NCBI RefSeq assembly: GCF_947498095.1
Contig: NZ_CANMJE010000009.1
Coordinates: forward strand, 124,001-188,000
DNA length: 64,000 nt
Direction of reading: 5' to 3'
Source: an uncultured Shimia sp.
Lineage (GTDB): Bacteria; Pseudomonadota; Alphaproteobacteria; Rhodobacterales; Rhodobacteraceae
Position 1 is the first letter of the stretch, and each line of letters begins with the position of its first letter. Positions 1 to 9,132 of this stretch are shown in pieces. The position numbers and the translations under genes are program-made. Under the pieces are notes generated by a model that had not been told where the DNA came from, searched no databases, and saw nothing but the letters and a program-made list of their open reading frames with translations.

Positions 1-500
1 GCTTGTGCGGCTGCTGCGATGTCCGTGATTTTCAGCCAGGGATTAGAAGGGGTCTCAATCCAGACGATCTGTGTCGGCGCCGCAGCACATGCACTTTCCA
101 GAGCCTTTGAATCCGACGCATCCACCTCGCACAGTTTTACTGCCCGACGCTCACAGAAATCGCGAATCCATCTGGTTGTGCCCCAGTAAATGCCCGACTG
201 CACAACAACACGTCCGCCGTTCGGGACCGTACGGAACAGCGCCGCAATCGCTGCCATGCCGGTAGGAAACAAGAGCGCGCCGTTGCCCCCTTCCAGCCCG
301 GCCAGAACCGCCTCGGCCTGACGCACCGCATCGTTGTGGTCGCGCGCATAGGTGTTGGCGGGGTTCAACGGTGCGTAATCGCGGTCACGTGCAAAGGTGG
401 TCGAAGGTTGAATCGGTGGCACAACCCCCCCGCTTTGGGCATCAATGACGCCACCGGCCTGTGCGGCCAATGTCGCTGGGTGCATGTCTTTGGGGTCCAT
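1..500 (-). CDS. Trans-sulfuration PLP enzyme (cystathionine gamma-synthase/beta-lyase family), partial
   Basis: The minus strand has an open frame from an ATG at 500 to the window edge, about 166 residues with no stop, so only the N-terminal part is here. It reads like the Cys/Met-metabolism PLP enzyme family: a start of the type [17 protein letters not shown], the substrate-side stretch PPIQPSTTF, the NTYARDHND segment, then [12 protein letters not shown], which precedes the PLP-binding core in this family. It also has [16 protein letters not shown], the strand carrying the conserved Asn/Pro before the PLP-contacting Asp. The lysine that would hold PLP lies outside the window. Family members make or cleave cystathionine or add sulfide to activated homoserine; the exact reaction cannot be chosen from this fragment. 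It is divergent from the pseudouridine synthase gene at 608. Confidence 0.85.
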   Translation of the reverse strand, partial: MDPKDMHPATLAAQAGGVIDAQSGGVVPPIQPSTTFARDRDYAPLNPANTYARDHNDAVRQAEAVLAGLEGGNGALLFPTGMAAIAALFRTVPNGGRVVVQSGIYWGTTRWIRDFCERRAVKLCEVDASDSKALESACAAAPTQIVWIETPSNPWLKITDIAAAAQ

Positions 501-607
501 ATGCGCCACTCCTCGTTCAGGGGTCTGCCTATCTGCCGCCAAAGTACGATGACTTGCAAGGCCCTGCCTGCGCGCCTATTCAAGAGGCACTTCATACCGG
601 AGAGCCC

Positions 608-1192
608 ATGAGCCGCACGATCCTGTTCAACAAGCCCTATGATGTGCTGTCTCAATTCACCGACAAAGGTACCGAAGGCAGCACTCGCCGGACCCTTTCG
701 GACTTTATTGACGTTCCCAAAGTCTATTCGGCGGGACGGCTGGATCGTGACAGCGAGGGGCTCTTGGTGCTCACCAGCGATGGGCGGCTTCAGCAACAGA
801 TTGCCAACCCCAAAAACAAATGGCCCAAGACATATTGGGTACAAATCGAGGGCACGCCGTCAGAAGACGCCATCTCTCGTTTACGCAAAGGCGTTGAACT
901 AAAGGATGGAATGACCCGCCCGGCAGGTGTTGACCGCATGGATGAACCCGACTGGCTGTGGCCACGCACGCCGCCCATTCGGGTACGCAAATCCATTCCA
1001 GACAGTTGGTTGCGGCTGACCATCAAGGAAGGACGCAATCGACAGGTTCGTCGTATGACCGCCGCTGTGGGGCATCCGACCCTACGCTTGATCCGTTATG
1101 CGGTCGGAGACTGGACCATCGACGGGTTGCTCAGTGGTCAGTGGAATGATGCGCCTTTGCATCGCTTACCGGGCAAACCGTCAGCTCGGTGA
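608..1192 (+). CDS. rluE: 23S rRNA pseudouridine synthase, RluE/RsuA family
   Basis: A 194-residue protein that isomerises uridine to pseudouridine in ribosomal RNA. The family motif with the catalytic aspartate is clear ([16 protein letters not shown], near residues 40-55), followed by KTYWVQ and the C-terminal [10 protein letters not shown] motif of the RsuA/RluB/E/F branch. It has no N-terminal S4 domain and starts directly with [15 protein letters not shown], which fits RluE (E. coli RluE modifies U2457) better than RsuA or RluB. The frame is open upstream to 461, but homology begins at the ATG at 608. The gene is convergent with the cyclase gene and their ends overlap by 12 bp. Family is certain; the exact rRNA position is inferred. 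Confidence 0.9.
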   Translation: MSRTILFNKPYDVLSQFTDKGTEGSTRRTLSDFIDVPKVYSAGRLDRDSEGLLVLTSDGRLQQQIANPKNKWPKTYWVQIEGTPSEDAISRLRKGVELKDGMTRPAGVDRMDEPDWLWPRTPPIRVRKSIPDSWLRLTIKEGRNRQVRRMTAAVGHPTLRLIRYAVGDWTIDGLLSGQWNDAPLHRLPGKPSAR

Positions 1193-2893
1193 TGCTGAAT
1201 AGATCGGCACTGGCTCTGCAATGCCTTTGAGTGTCACCGCAGGCAATTCTGTCAGGACGATACCTTCTGATCCATCCACAGCTTTGCGTGTTGCCTCTTC
1301 GATCAGAATCTGACCACCTCTCGCCTTGCTGCACAGCCGCGCCGCGAGGTTCACGGTTGAGCCGAGCACCGTGTAATCCATGCGGTCGCGTGCACCCATG
1401 GCGCCCAGAACCGCATCGCCCGAGGCAATGCCAATACCAACCTCAAGTGCGCCGCCTGTCTGAGAGCCCATTGTCTCCGCCAGAGCTTGCTCGATCTCAA
1501 CGGCACATAATGTGGCCCGGTGTTCTTTGTTGTCGCCGGTGAACATCGCCATCAATTCATCGCCGACGAATTTGTCGATATCACCACCATGCTCTTCGAC
1601 GATCCCGGCCTGCACCTCGAACAATCTGTTCAGAACCTCGATCACTTCTTCCGGCGAAACGGTTTCGGAACAGGCGGTATAGCCACGAATATGGCTGAAC
1701 AGCATGGTCACCGCACGCCGTTCACCACCGCGAGAAATCCCCTCGCTGCCTTGCGCCTGAATGGCTGTGATGGTTTCCTGGCTGACAAACTTCATCAGCT
1801 CCAGCCTCTCACCCAGTTCCCCCGCCATGACGTTGACCCGTTTGGCCAGATCGCCGATCTCATCGCGAGACCGGACGTTTTGAACGCGCGCCGCAAACTC
1901 TCCCTGGCCGATTTGTTCTGCGACCCGCCCGATCTTGAGAATGGGGCTTGTCAGGCCCCGCGAAAAAATTAGCGCGGCAGCAGACGCGGCGGCGAACCCC
2001 AATGCACCAACCAAGAGGATACGTTGCATCATTTGGTCGACCACAGCATAGGCGTCTGCTTCGGAAAGCTCGCTAATCACGGCCCAAGGGAACCAATCCG
2101 GAAACGCATAAGCCCCGAGCATTATCGTACCATTGGCGCGCGAATAGCTTTCCAGTGCGTCAGCCCGAGCGCCGGCCACGATCAAAGGCATGGCAGACGC
2201 CACGATTGAACGGTCGGCAACGACCTGTACATCGTCGACCAATGCAAGCCGCCCGGCGTGATCTACAACTGTGATTTGTCCGCGTTGGTGAAACGGATGG
2301 CGTTCCACACGCTCACGCAGCGTTCCGAGATCAATTTTTGCGGCGAGCGTCAATTGCCGTCCGGCAATGCGACTTTCCATCGGCAGGGTAAGCGTCGCGA
2401 CCCAATCCCCGGTTTCTTCAACACGTGATATGATCGGTCGCCCGAACTGACCTGTTCCTTCGATGTTGGCGACCAATTCCGGTGCTGTAGTCAGCACGGC
2501 GATGGGGTCCAATCCTGCCGCCTCAAGGCGTTGGCTAAAGGCCTGATCGGTCACCATCAACGGCAACGCCGCGCCTTCGACACTCAGTTTCAAGGCCACG
2601 ACATCCGGCATTTGCTCCATCCCTTCGGTCAGGAGTGAAACCTTTTGCGAGACATCGAGTTGTGGGTTGTCCACGCCGGATCGAATGACAGACAGAGGCA
2701 CCAACCAGAGCCCTTGGTAAAGGGCGTCGAATTCACCGCTTACTTGTCCGGCAACACCGGTCAAATCCTCGTTAACCGCACTTTTCAACTCATCACGCGC
2801 GATCCGAATGAGGTTGTCACCCACCAAGGCCAATGGCACCACGGCCACCAGCGCGGCAAAGATGAAGAATTTAAGCGTAAGTGGGAAACGCAT
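1181..2893 (-). CDS. Membrane-bound class III adenylate/guanylate cyclase with HAMP domain; one metal Asp replaced
   Basis: A 570-residue sensor protein. Membrane segments lie near residues 8-30 and 290-312 and enclose a periplasmic sensor region of about 260 residues, probably Cache-like. A HAMP linker follows (about 305-365), then a class III nucleotide cyclase domain (about 390-560). The second metal-binding Asp is present (DKFVGDE, D445), as is the [16 protein letters not shown] segment. The first metal Asp is not: the expected LFxDIRG reads LFSHIRG, with His401 encoded by CAT (plus-strand bases 1691-1693), where a GAT would restore Asp. Activity as a cyclase is therefore doubtful. The start lies 3 bp after the PKD fragment, so the two were an operon with the FecR gene, which is itself broken. 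Convergent with rluE. Confidence 0.9.
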   Translation of the reverse strand: MRFPLTLKFFIFAALVAVVPLALVGDNLIRIARDELKSAVNEDLTGVAGQVSGEFDALYQGLWLVPLSVIRSGVDNPQLDVSQKVSLLTEGMEQMPDVVALKLSVEGAALPLMVTDQAFSQRLEAAGLDPIAVLTTAPELVANIEGTGQFGRPIISRVEETGDWVATLTLPMESRIAGRQLTLAAKIDLGTLRERVERHPFHQRGQITVVDHAGRLALVDDVQVVADRSIVASAMPLIVAGARADALESYSRANGTIMLGAYAFPDWFPWAVISELSEADAYAVVDQMMQRILLVGALGFAAASAAALIFSRGLTSPILKIGRVAEQIGQGEFAARVQNVRSRDEIGDLAKRVNVMAGELGERLELMKFVSQETITAIQAQGSEGISRGGERRAVTMLFSHIRGYTACSETVSPEEVIEVLNRLFEVQAGIVEEHGGDIDKFVGDELMAMFTGDNKEHRATLCAVEIEQALAETMGSQTGGALEVGIGIASGDAVLGAMGARDRMDYTVLGSTVNLAARLCSKARGGQILIEEATRKAVDGSEGIVLTELPAVTLKGIAEPVPIYSASPS

Positions 2894-2896
2894 GCT

Positions 2897-3205
2897 CTAG
2901 TTATCACGCGCAGTGGCGGTAACGGTTGTCGTGTCTTCCGCCACACCACATACCAGTCCGGTTGTATCACGGGCGGTCACTGTGACCGTGTACTCACCAG
3001 CCGTGGCATAGCGGTGCCGAACAATCGCACCTGTGGCATTGGTCTGATCTCCGAAATCCCATGAAAGGCGAACGCCGTGGCCATCAGGGTCCTGTGACCC
3101 ACTGGCGTCAAAACGCAGCACATCGTGCACCGCACCTAACGGCGTCTGCAAGGCCGGTCCGGCGTCAGGTTCTCTGGAGTGAACCCTGTCGACGTCAGAC
3201 CCCAT
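2897..3205 (-). pseudogene. PKD-domain C-terminal fragment, out of frame with the FecR gene
   Basis: Translation in this frame from about 3170 gives a clean PKD (Ig-like) domain: DAGPALQTPLG, then FDASGSQDPDGHG, WDFGDQT, and HRYATAGEYTVTVTARD, with a final pair-like Cys (LVCGVAED). PKD domains are extracellular beta-sandwiches in surface or periplasmic proteins. There is no convincing start codon or ribosome-binding site of its own: the nominal ATG at 3205 lies inside the FecR reading frame. The simplest reading is that this is the C-terminal part of a protein whose frame was broken around 3165-3175. Its stop lies 3 bp before the cyclase start. Confidence 0.65.
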
Positions 3206-4374
3206 TCTGAGGCCAACATGCGATTGAAACTGGAATCACCCGCAACTTCTAACCGATAGCCCGCAGCGTCCGGAAAGATCTCCCAAGCAAGGTCGACTGA
3301 GGTTCCATAAACCTCATCTTTGTCCAACGGTGCAATGAGTAACGCGCGATCCAGTGCTTCGGTCTTTGCCGTGCTGCCATCAGACATAATCACCACACCT
3401 TCGTCCAAGCCCAGTGAGACCTGTTGGCCGCCGGCCAGAATATCGAGGGATTCTGCGTCGAAATTCACAAATCGCGCACTGTCGATGTCATTCTTGATCC
3501 AGAAATCATTGGATTCCGTGGTGGTCTTGATGCCCGGAACATCAATTTCAAAGCTGTCCTGATCCGAAAGCTGATTCAATAACGCGTAAAAGTCGCCGCT
3601 GGCCAAGCTGACTTTGGTGACTTCCTTGCCGGTCAAAGGATCAGATCGCATCCTCTGAATGGTCGCATTCGAATTTGGGTTCAACCGCAAGCGACTAAGA
3701 TCGCGAAATGTGACTTGCGTGGTTGAGTTCGACAAGGTGCGCAGGCGCTCAAACTCAACCAGGACGTCATCCAAAGTCTGGTCAGACCACGCAGCCTCGG
3801 TGGGGTCACGCCCTTCGACCTGACCCTGAATGTCGGTAATCAACGCTTCTGCCGCACGGTCCCGTTGTTCCAGAGAGATTTCAAAGGCTTCATTTGCCTG
3901 GACCGTAGCGACATCCGAAAACTCCACGACGTCGCGCCATTCGCCCTCTCCGCGCCGATCCACCGCTACTTCGCGATTCTCAATGGCGGTCCCGATTTCC
4001 TGCGGTGCAAACAACCTCGCGCCCTCGGCAGTGGCCTGCTGAATCGCATCCAGCGACGTCGACAGGGCATCATCGGCCAACCGCACTTGCGTTACGGGCA
4101 TCCGAACGATTGTGCCGGGCTTCAGGTCAGCCGGCGACGCAACGTTGTTGATTTTTAGAACCGTGGGCCAAAGGTCCGGGTCATCTAGGTGGCGGGCCAC
4201 GAAGTCTCTGAGCGTTTCTGCGCTTGGGTATTCGACTAATTCATAAGGTGCATCAAGACCATCGGTCTCGGCCGACACAAACCCGGCGCCCCCGAGCACA
4301 AAAGCTGGGAACAGCACACCCGCAAAGTAGAAAACGGCGCGGGGGAACAGGGTCCTGTACGCCAGGCCAATCAC
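3136..4374 (-). pseudogene. FecR-domain secreted protein, frame lost near the C-terminus
   Basis: The 412-residue product begins with a hydrophobic signal segment (about residues 10-35, ending near GFVSA). A LysM-like stretch follows (LWPTVLKINNVASPADLKPG, about 65-95), then a FecR-type beta domain in which SLDEGVVIMSDGSTAKT is typical, and an Ig-like strand region (YRLEVAGDSSFNRMLASEWG). The family then usually continues with a YYWRV-type strand and further sequence. Here the reading ends abruptly as ENLTPDRPCRRR and stop, while the +1 frame continues as a PKD domain. Either a single-base frameshift or a deletion joining two genes explains this. It heads the FecR/PKD-cyclase operon, a pair I recall from related bacteria. 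Probably non-functional or truncated. Confidence 0.65.
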
Positions 4375-4868
4375 GCCCTAACTCCTAAAAATTGTTTAAA
4401 GATAACTCGGAAACAACTCCGTTATCGTTGGATAATTTACCGAAAAGACAAGAAAATTGAACGATTTCACGGCATTCGACATTAAAAGATGCGGGAAACT
4501 GTTATGTTTTACGCATCGTTTCTTCCCCAATTGACCCACTGTTCATGAATTGCGAACAATGATGTCCTTGCAAGAGATTGTGGGCTGAATCGCGACATCG
4601 CGCTTATGGCAGAAGAAACGATTGCGCACCTATTGCCATTTTTCCGGCGGTCCTTTGAGCGACAGGTCAACGAGCCAGACAACGGCGGGGTTACTCTGCA
4701 AAAGGGGCAGAAATGTCGCAATTTCATTGTGCAACCAACACAAATCCTTGCGAGTGCATTGGTGCCGCTTCCCCTCTTGCCAGCCTCAACATATAGTGCG
4801 CATAAACCCGCCAGCGCGCCACAGAGCGCAGGCAATCAGACCAGATGGGCGAGTGGAGAGTTAGGGCA
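4375..4868. other. Intergenic region between the FecR gene and mipZ
   Basis: About 490 bp separating two divergent genes, AT-richer near 4380-4500 and presumably holding both promoters. No tRNA, clear palindrome or terminator was seen. Two short open frames cross it (about 108 codons on minus, 94 on plus). Neither has a recognisable product or good ribosome-binding site, and the plus one runs into mipZ, so neither is annotated. Confidence 0.5.
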
Positions 4869-5678
4869 ATGGCGCATATCATCGTTGTAGGAAACGAAAA
4901 GGGTGGCGCGGGCAAATCAACCATGTCCATGCACATTGCGACCGCATTGGCACGAATGGGCCACAAGGTCAGCGCCTTGGACCTGGATCTGCGGCAGAAG
5001 ACTTTTGGACGGTACGTCGACAATCGACGGTCGTTTCTGGCTGAGGCGGGGCAGTCGCTCCCCAGCCCGGAATATCATGAATTGCCAGAAATTGACCCTG
5101 CCACCCTGAAACCCGGCGAGAATATCTATGACCATCGTCTGTCAGCCGCCGTGGCAACGCTTGAGTCGGACAGCGACTTTATCCTGATCGATTGCCCTGG
5201 CTCGCACACACGACTAAGCCAGGTAGCCCATTCGCTGGCAGATACCCTTGTGACGCCACTGAATGACAGTTTCGTGGATTTCGATCTTTTAGCGCACACG
5301 GATCCTCATGGCGAAAAAATCCTCGGGCCATCAGTTTATTCCGAAATGGTTTGGAATGCCCGCCAATTGCGTGCGCAGGCGGGCCTGAAGCCGATTGACT
5401 GGGTGGTATTGCGCAACCGCATGGGCGCACAGCAGATGGTCAACAAGGAAAAGATGGGCAAAGCCCTGGACAATCTCGCGCGGCGCATCGGGTTCCGTGT
5501 GGCACCCGGTTTCAACGAGCGGGTCATCTTCCGTGAGCTGTTCCCACGTGGCCTGACGTTGCTTGACCTGCGCGACATCGGCGTGAAGCAATTGAACATC
5601 TCGAATGTTGCAGCACGGCAAGAGTTGCGTGACCTCTTGAAGGCGCTGAACTTACCCGGGGTCGAGGTGAACTTCTGA
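4869..5678 (+). CDS. mipZ: Division-plane positioning ATPase MipZ
   Basis: A 269-residue ParA/MinD-type ATPase. The deviant Walker A motif is clear (GNEKGGAGKSTMSMH, residues 8-22). Further on are DLDLRQKTFGRY, the Walker B-like DFILIDCPGS, TPLNDSFVDFDLL, and WVVLRNRMGAQ. The sequence between these is specifically like Caulobacter MipZ and not generic ParA, and the C-terminal RELFPRGLTLLDL matches as well. MipZ binds ParB at the polar origin, forms a gradient over the nucleoid and inhibits FtsZ assembly, placing the ring at midcell. The frame is open from 4845, but the ATG at 4869 directly precedes the conserved AHIIVVGNEKGG start. It is not next to parAB, as is usual for mipZ, and lies 17 bp upstream of an arginase-family gene. 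Confidence 0.93.
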   Translation: MAHIIVVGNEKGGAGKSTMSMHIATALARMGHKVSALDLDLRQKTFGRYVDNRRSFLAEAGQSLPSPEYHELPEIDPATLKPGENIYDHRLSAAVATLESDSDFILIDCPGSHTRLSQVAHSLADTLVTPLNDSFVDFDLLAHTDPHGEKILGPSVYSEMVWNARQLRAQAGLKPIDWVVLRNRMGAQQMVNKEKMGKALDNLARRIGFRVAPGFNERVIFRELFPRGLTLLDLRDIGVKQLNISNVAARQELRDLLKALNLPGVEVNF

Positions 5679-5695
5679 TCCCATAGTGAGGTATC

Positions 5696-6649
5696 ATGAA
5701 CGACAAACCTGATCTGGCCGCATTGTTTGGGGCGACAAAGACCGACACCTTTCTGGGTCTTGAAAAGTGCGAAAATCTGGAAGCTTTGTCGGCACCGGTT
5801 GCGCTGATCAGTGCCTTGGGTGCGACGCCCTATGGGTCCGTTGGCGCCTATTGCAGAAACGCCCCGGATGCTTTGCGCAAAGCTACAGGCGCACTGGCAT
5901 CCAACATTGACCGGCACAATTTCGACCTTGGTGGACCAACTTTTCCAACACAGGTCACGCGTGCCGTCGACTGTGGAAACCTGCCCTTTGACGATCAGGA
6001 TTTTGCGATCAACCGCGATACAATCCACAACGCGATCTCAACCATTCTGACTAAAAGTGCGGTGCCTGTTCTAATAGGCGGCGACGATTCCGTACCGATC
6101 CCAATGCTTGAGGCTCTTGGGACGACGGGCGATCACTACACGGTCCTGCAGCTTGATGCGCATATCGATTGGCGCCAAGAGCACATGGGAGAGGATATGG
6201 GCCTTTCATCAACGATGCGACGTGCCTCTGAGATGGATCATATCGAGCGAATTATTCAGGTCGGTGCGCGCAGCATTGGTTCGGGGCATTCAGACGATCT
6301 GGCTGATGCCGTAGCATGGGGTGCCCAGTTTGTTCCGGCGCATGACCTCCACCGAGACGGTGTGCAGGCCGTTCTGGATTTGATTCCTGCTGGTTCGAAT
6401 GTGGTCATTTGCTTGGATGTCGACGTTTTAGACCCTTCCATCGTGCCCGGTGTCATTGGGCGGGCACCCGGAGGGTTGAGCTATTTCCAATGTCTCGACT
6501 TGATCCGCGGCACAGCCAACAAGGCACGCATCGCCGCCATCGACTTTGTCGAATACATGCCCGAGGCCGATATTGGCGACCTCGGGGCTTTGACCGTTTC
6601 GCGGCTGATCGCGAGCACATTGGGACTGTTGGCGCGGCAGGCGACCTAG
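5696..6649 (+). CDS. Arginase/agmatinase-family ureohydrolase-like protein with altered metal site
   Basis: A 317-residue member of the arginase/agmatinase/formiminoglutamase superfamily, which hydrolyses guanidino groups using two Mn ions. The central DAHxD motif (LQLDAHIDWR, D154/H156/D158) and the late CLDVDVLDPSIVPG motif are intact. The first motif reads GGDDS at 128-132, not the usual GGDHS, so a metal-ligand His is Asp. The second usual His, in SHGTPF, is absent: the region reads MGLSSTMRR. The window's other ureohydrolase (43800) keeps both, so this one may have a different substrate or metal, or be inactive. It follows mipZ by 17 bp and may be co-transcribed with it, with no obvious functional link. 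Confidence 0.85.
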   Translation: MNDKPDLAALFGATKTDTFLGLEKCENLEALSAPVALISALGATPYGSVGAYCRNAPDALRKATGALASNIDRHNFDLGGPTFPTQVTRAVDCGNLPFDDQDFAINRDTIHNAISTILTKSAVPVLIGGDDSVPIPMLEALGTTGDHYTVLQLDAHIDWRQEHMGEDMGLSSTMRRASEMDHIERIIQVGARSIGSGHSDDLADAVAWGAQFVPAHDLHRDGVQAVLDLIPAGSNVVICLDVDVLDPSIVPGVIGRAPGGLSYFQCLDLIRGTANKARIAAIDFVEYMPEADIGDLGALTVSRLIASTLGLLARQAT

Positions 6650-6664
6650 CCCCTCAGTTTTTGG

Positions 6665-7204
6665 TCAGGCACGGCCCAACATGCGTTTCAGCGTGTCGTC
6701 CCGATCTATGTAGTGGTGCTTGATCGCCCCAAGGACATGCAAGACCAGCGCCAGAATGGTCATTTTGGCAAAGACGCCATGCATCCCCATGAAAGCATCA
6801 GAAAGCCCTTTGGTCGGCTCCATGGCGCTGGCGATCGTAAAAAGTCCAAAGACATCAATATCGCGCCCGCCGAAATACGACCCAAGCACTCCTGTCAAAG
6901 GCATGGCAATCACCGAAATCAGCAGCACCCAATGCACGACTTTAGCCAAAGTTGACTGCCATTTCGGCATTGCGGTGGTTTCTTCCAAAAACCCCTGTAT
7001 CAACCTATACCCGACCCGCCAAACGCCGTAGATCAGCACCACCACGCCAACCGCCTTGTGAATACCGATCAAAGCGCCCTTTTCCGGGCCGCGCGGTACG
7101 AACTCATGCAGATAAACACCAAACACCAACATGGCGACCATTGCGGCAGCCACCAACCAATGGTTCAAGCGTGACAGACCATCCCAGTTCAGTCCGGATG
7201 CCAT
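6665..7204 (-). CDS. Cytochrome b561-type di-heme membrane protein
   Basis: A 179-residue protein with four predicted membrane helices and the histidines expected of the cytochrome b561/b(N) family: His near the start of helix 1 (LNHWLVAAAMVAML), IGIHKAVGVVVL, VVHWVLLISVIAMPLTG and LALVLHVLGAIKHHYIDRDD. Such proteins carry electrons across the inner membrane, often as superoxide-quinone oxidoreductases or partners of periplasmic enzymes. The frame is open to 7246, but the ATG at 7204 has a ribosome-binding site (AAAGGAG) at proper spacing. The MarR gene lies 38 bp upstream on the same strand, so they are likely co-transcribed. Convergent with the ureohydrolase-like gene. Confidence 0.88.
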   Translation of the reverse strand: MASGLNWDGLSRLNHWLVAAAMVAMLVFGVYLHEFVPRGPEKGALIGIHKAVGVVVLIYGVWRVGYRLIQGFLEETTAMPKWQSTLAKVVHWVLLISVIAMPLTGVLGSYFGGRDIDVFGLFTIASAMEPTKGLSDAFMGMHGVFAKMTILALVLHVLGAIKHHYIDRDDTLKRMLGRA

Positions 7205-7242
7205 TTCAAAATCTCCTTTTGCTAATTGAAACGCAGCGGCAA

Positions 7243-7680
7243 TCAATCAATTCCAGCCAGTCGTTTAAGCATCATACGCAACAGCCGAACTTCTCCGTCG
7301 GTAAATTTGCGACTGATGTCCGCGTCATAGCGTTTTGCCACATCGCGCAGGTCCCGATAAGCTGCCTCACCCGCGGGTGTCAGCGTCAAAAACTCCTGTC
7401 GACGATCATCCTGCGAGCGCTCCCGCACAACGAATCGCTTTTCAACGAGCTTGGTGACAGCACGTGAAATCTTGGTCTTGTGAATTTTCGCACGGACCAC
7501 AATATCGGTGGCCGTCATCTTTCCGAAGGCGCCCAAGTGAAACACGACCCGCCACTCAGTACGCAGCATTCCGTATTTGTTTTTATAGAGTTGCGTGAAA
7601 GCAAGACTGCTTTCTTCTGCCGCCTGATTGAGCAGATACGGCAAAAACACCTGTAGATCGAAGTCATCATTTTTCGGCAT
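7243..7680 (-). CDS. MarR-family transcriptional regulator
   Basis: A 145-residue winged-helix protein of the MarR family. The DNA-binding helix-turn-helix and wing are seen as MTATDIVVRAKIHKTKISRA followed by LVEKRFVVRERSQDDRRQEFLTLT. MarR proteins usually repress neighbouring genes and are relieved by aromatic ligands. It is divergent from hmgA across a 78-bp gap that contains TTAGTT/AACTA half sites, so local control of the homogentisate operon is a reasonable inference. Downstream on the same strand is the cytochrome b561-like gene. A good ribosome-binding site (GGAGACG) precedes the ATG. Confidence 0.9.
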   Translation of the reverse strand: MPKNDDFDLQVFLPYLLNQAAEESSLAFTQLYKNKYGMLRTEWRVVFHLGAFGKMTATDIVVRAKIHKTKISRAVTKLVEKRFVVRERSQDDRRQEFLTLTPAGEAAYRDLRDVAKRYDADISRKFTDGEVRLLRMMLKRLAGID

Positions 7681-7700
7681 TTCACGTCTCCTTTGCCTTG

Positions 7701-7735
7701 TTAGTTACAAAAAGAACTATTACCAAAGCAACTAA
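7701..7735. promoter_or_regulatory. Candidate MarR operator in the marR-hmgA gap
   Basis: Half site TTAGTT at 7701-7706 faces AACTAT at 7715-7720, a 20-bp imperfect palindrome, and a second inverted copy AACTAA lies at 7730-7735. It is centred between the divergent marR and hmgA starts, where a MarR dimer would cover both promoters. Inferred from symmetry and position only. Confidence 0.45.
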
Positions 7736-7758
7736 ATTCGAAACTGGAGCGCGCGAAA

Positions 7759-9120
7759 ATGACAAAACATACTGTTCCGACCCGAATGCAAATGGCCCCC
7801 TCTATGGCAGGCCCGCATGAGGGCTATATGCCCGGATTTGGCAACGACTATGAATCCGAGGCTCTTCCCGGTGCCCTGCCGCAAGGCATGAACTCACCTC
7901 AGAAATGCAACTATGGCCTCTATGGCGAGCAACTGTCAGGCACGGCCTTTACAGCACCCAGCCATCAGAATGAGCGGACGTGGTGCTATCGTATTCGCCC
8001 TTCGGTGAAGCATTCCCATCGCTATGAAAAGATCGATGTACCGCATTGGAAATCGGCCCCGAATGTCGACCCTGATGTGACCAGCCTTGGCCAATACCGC
8101 TGGGACCCAGTGCCGCATACGGACGAGGCACTGACATGGGTTACGGGTATGCGCACCATGACAACAGCTGGTGACGTGAACACCCAGGTCGGCATGGCGA
8201 CGCACATCTACCTGGTGACTGAGTCGATGGAAGACGACTATTTCTTCTCTGCAGATTCCGAGTTGCTGGTGGTGCCGCAAGAAGGTGTCCTACGGTTCTC
8301 GACCGAATTGGGGGTCATCGACCTTGAGCCGAAAGAAATCGCCATTATCCCGCGTGGCCTGCTTTATCGTGTGGAAGTGCTCGAAGGCCCGGCGCGCGGT
8401 TTTGTCTGCGAAAACTACGGCCAGAAGTTCGAGCTGCCTGGCCGCGGGCCAATTGGCGCCAACTGCATGGCCAACCCGCGTGACTTCAAAGCACCTGTGG
8501 CGGCTTTTGAAGATCGCGAAGTTCCTTCGACCGTGACCGTGAAATGGTGTGGTCAGTTCCACAAAACACAGATCGGTCAATCACCTTTGGACGTGGTCGC
8601 CTGGCACGGCAACTATGCACCGGTGAAGTACGACCTGCGCACCTATTGCCCGGTCGGCGCGATCCTGTTTGACCACCCGGACCCCTCTATCTTTACCGTA
8701 CTGACAGCTCCTTCGGGCCAGCCGGGTACCGCGAACATCGACTTTGTCCTGTTCCGTGAGCGCTGGATGGTTGCCGAAGACACATTCCGTCCGCCGTGGT
8801 ATCATAAGAACATCATGTCCGAACTGATGGGCAACATCTATGGACAGTACGACGCCAAACCTCAGGGGTTCATCCCGGGCGGCATGTCACTGCACAATAT
8901 GATGCTGCCACATGGACCGGACAAGAATGCGTTTGAGGGTGCGTCGAATTCGAACCTCGGCCCGGACAAGCTGGACAACACCATGTCCTTCATGTTCGAA
9001 ACACGCTTCCCGCAACATCTGACCGCATTTGCCGCAGATGAAGCACCGCTACAGGATGATTACATTGATTGCTGGACCGACATCGAAAAGAAATTCGATG
9101 GCACTCCGGGCAAGAAGTAA
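7759..9120 (+). CDS. hmgA: Homogentisate 1,2-dioxygenase
   Basis: A 453-residue enzyme of the usual length (about 430-450). It opens the ring of homogentisate to maleylacetoacetate using Fe(II) and oxygen. Family landmarks are the N-terminal [19 protein letters not shown], then [24 protein letters not shown], and the metal region in the C-terminal half ([47 protein letters not shown]), with the conserved [13 protein letters not shown]. It heads a plus-strand operon with 12-bp spacing to fahA. Homogentisate is the central intermediate of tyrosine, phenylalanine and 3-hydroxyphenylacetate breakdown. Probably regulated by the divergent MarR protein. Confidence 0.97.
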   Translation: MTKHTVPTRMQMAPSMAGPHEGYMPGFGNDYESEALPGALPQGMNSPQKCNYGLYGEQLSGTAFTAPSHQNERTWCYRIRPSVKHSHRYEKIDVPHWKSAPNVDPDVTSLGQYRWDPVPHTDEALTWVTGMRTMTTAGDVNTQVGMATHIYLVTESMEDDYFFSADSELLVVPQEGVLRFSTELGVIDLEPKEIAIIPRGLLYRVEVLEGPARGFVCENYGQKFELPGRGPIGANCMANPRDFKAPVAAFEDREVPSTVTVKWCGQFHKTQIGQSPLDVVAWHGNYAPVKYDLRTYCPVGAILFDHPDPSIFTVLTAPSGQPGTANIDFVLFRERWMVAEDTFRPPWYHKNIMSELMGNIYGQYDAKPQGFIPGGMSLHNMMLPHGPDKNAFEGASNSNLGPDKLDNTMSFMFETRFPQHLTAFAADEAPLQDDYIDCWTDIEKKFDGTPGKK

Positions 9121-9132
9121 GGAAAAGCAAAG

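Noticed and set aside
4606-4890. Plus-strand 94-codon frame in the mipZ upstream gap
   Set aside because: No ribosome-binding site, no recognisable product, and overlap with the mipZ start in another frame.
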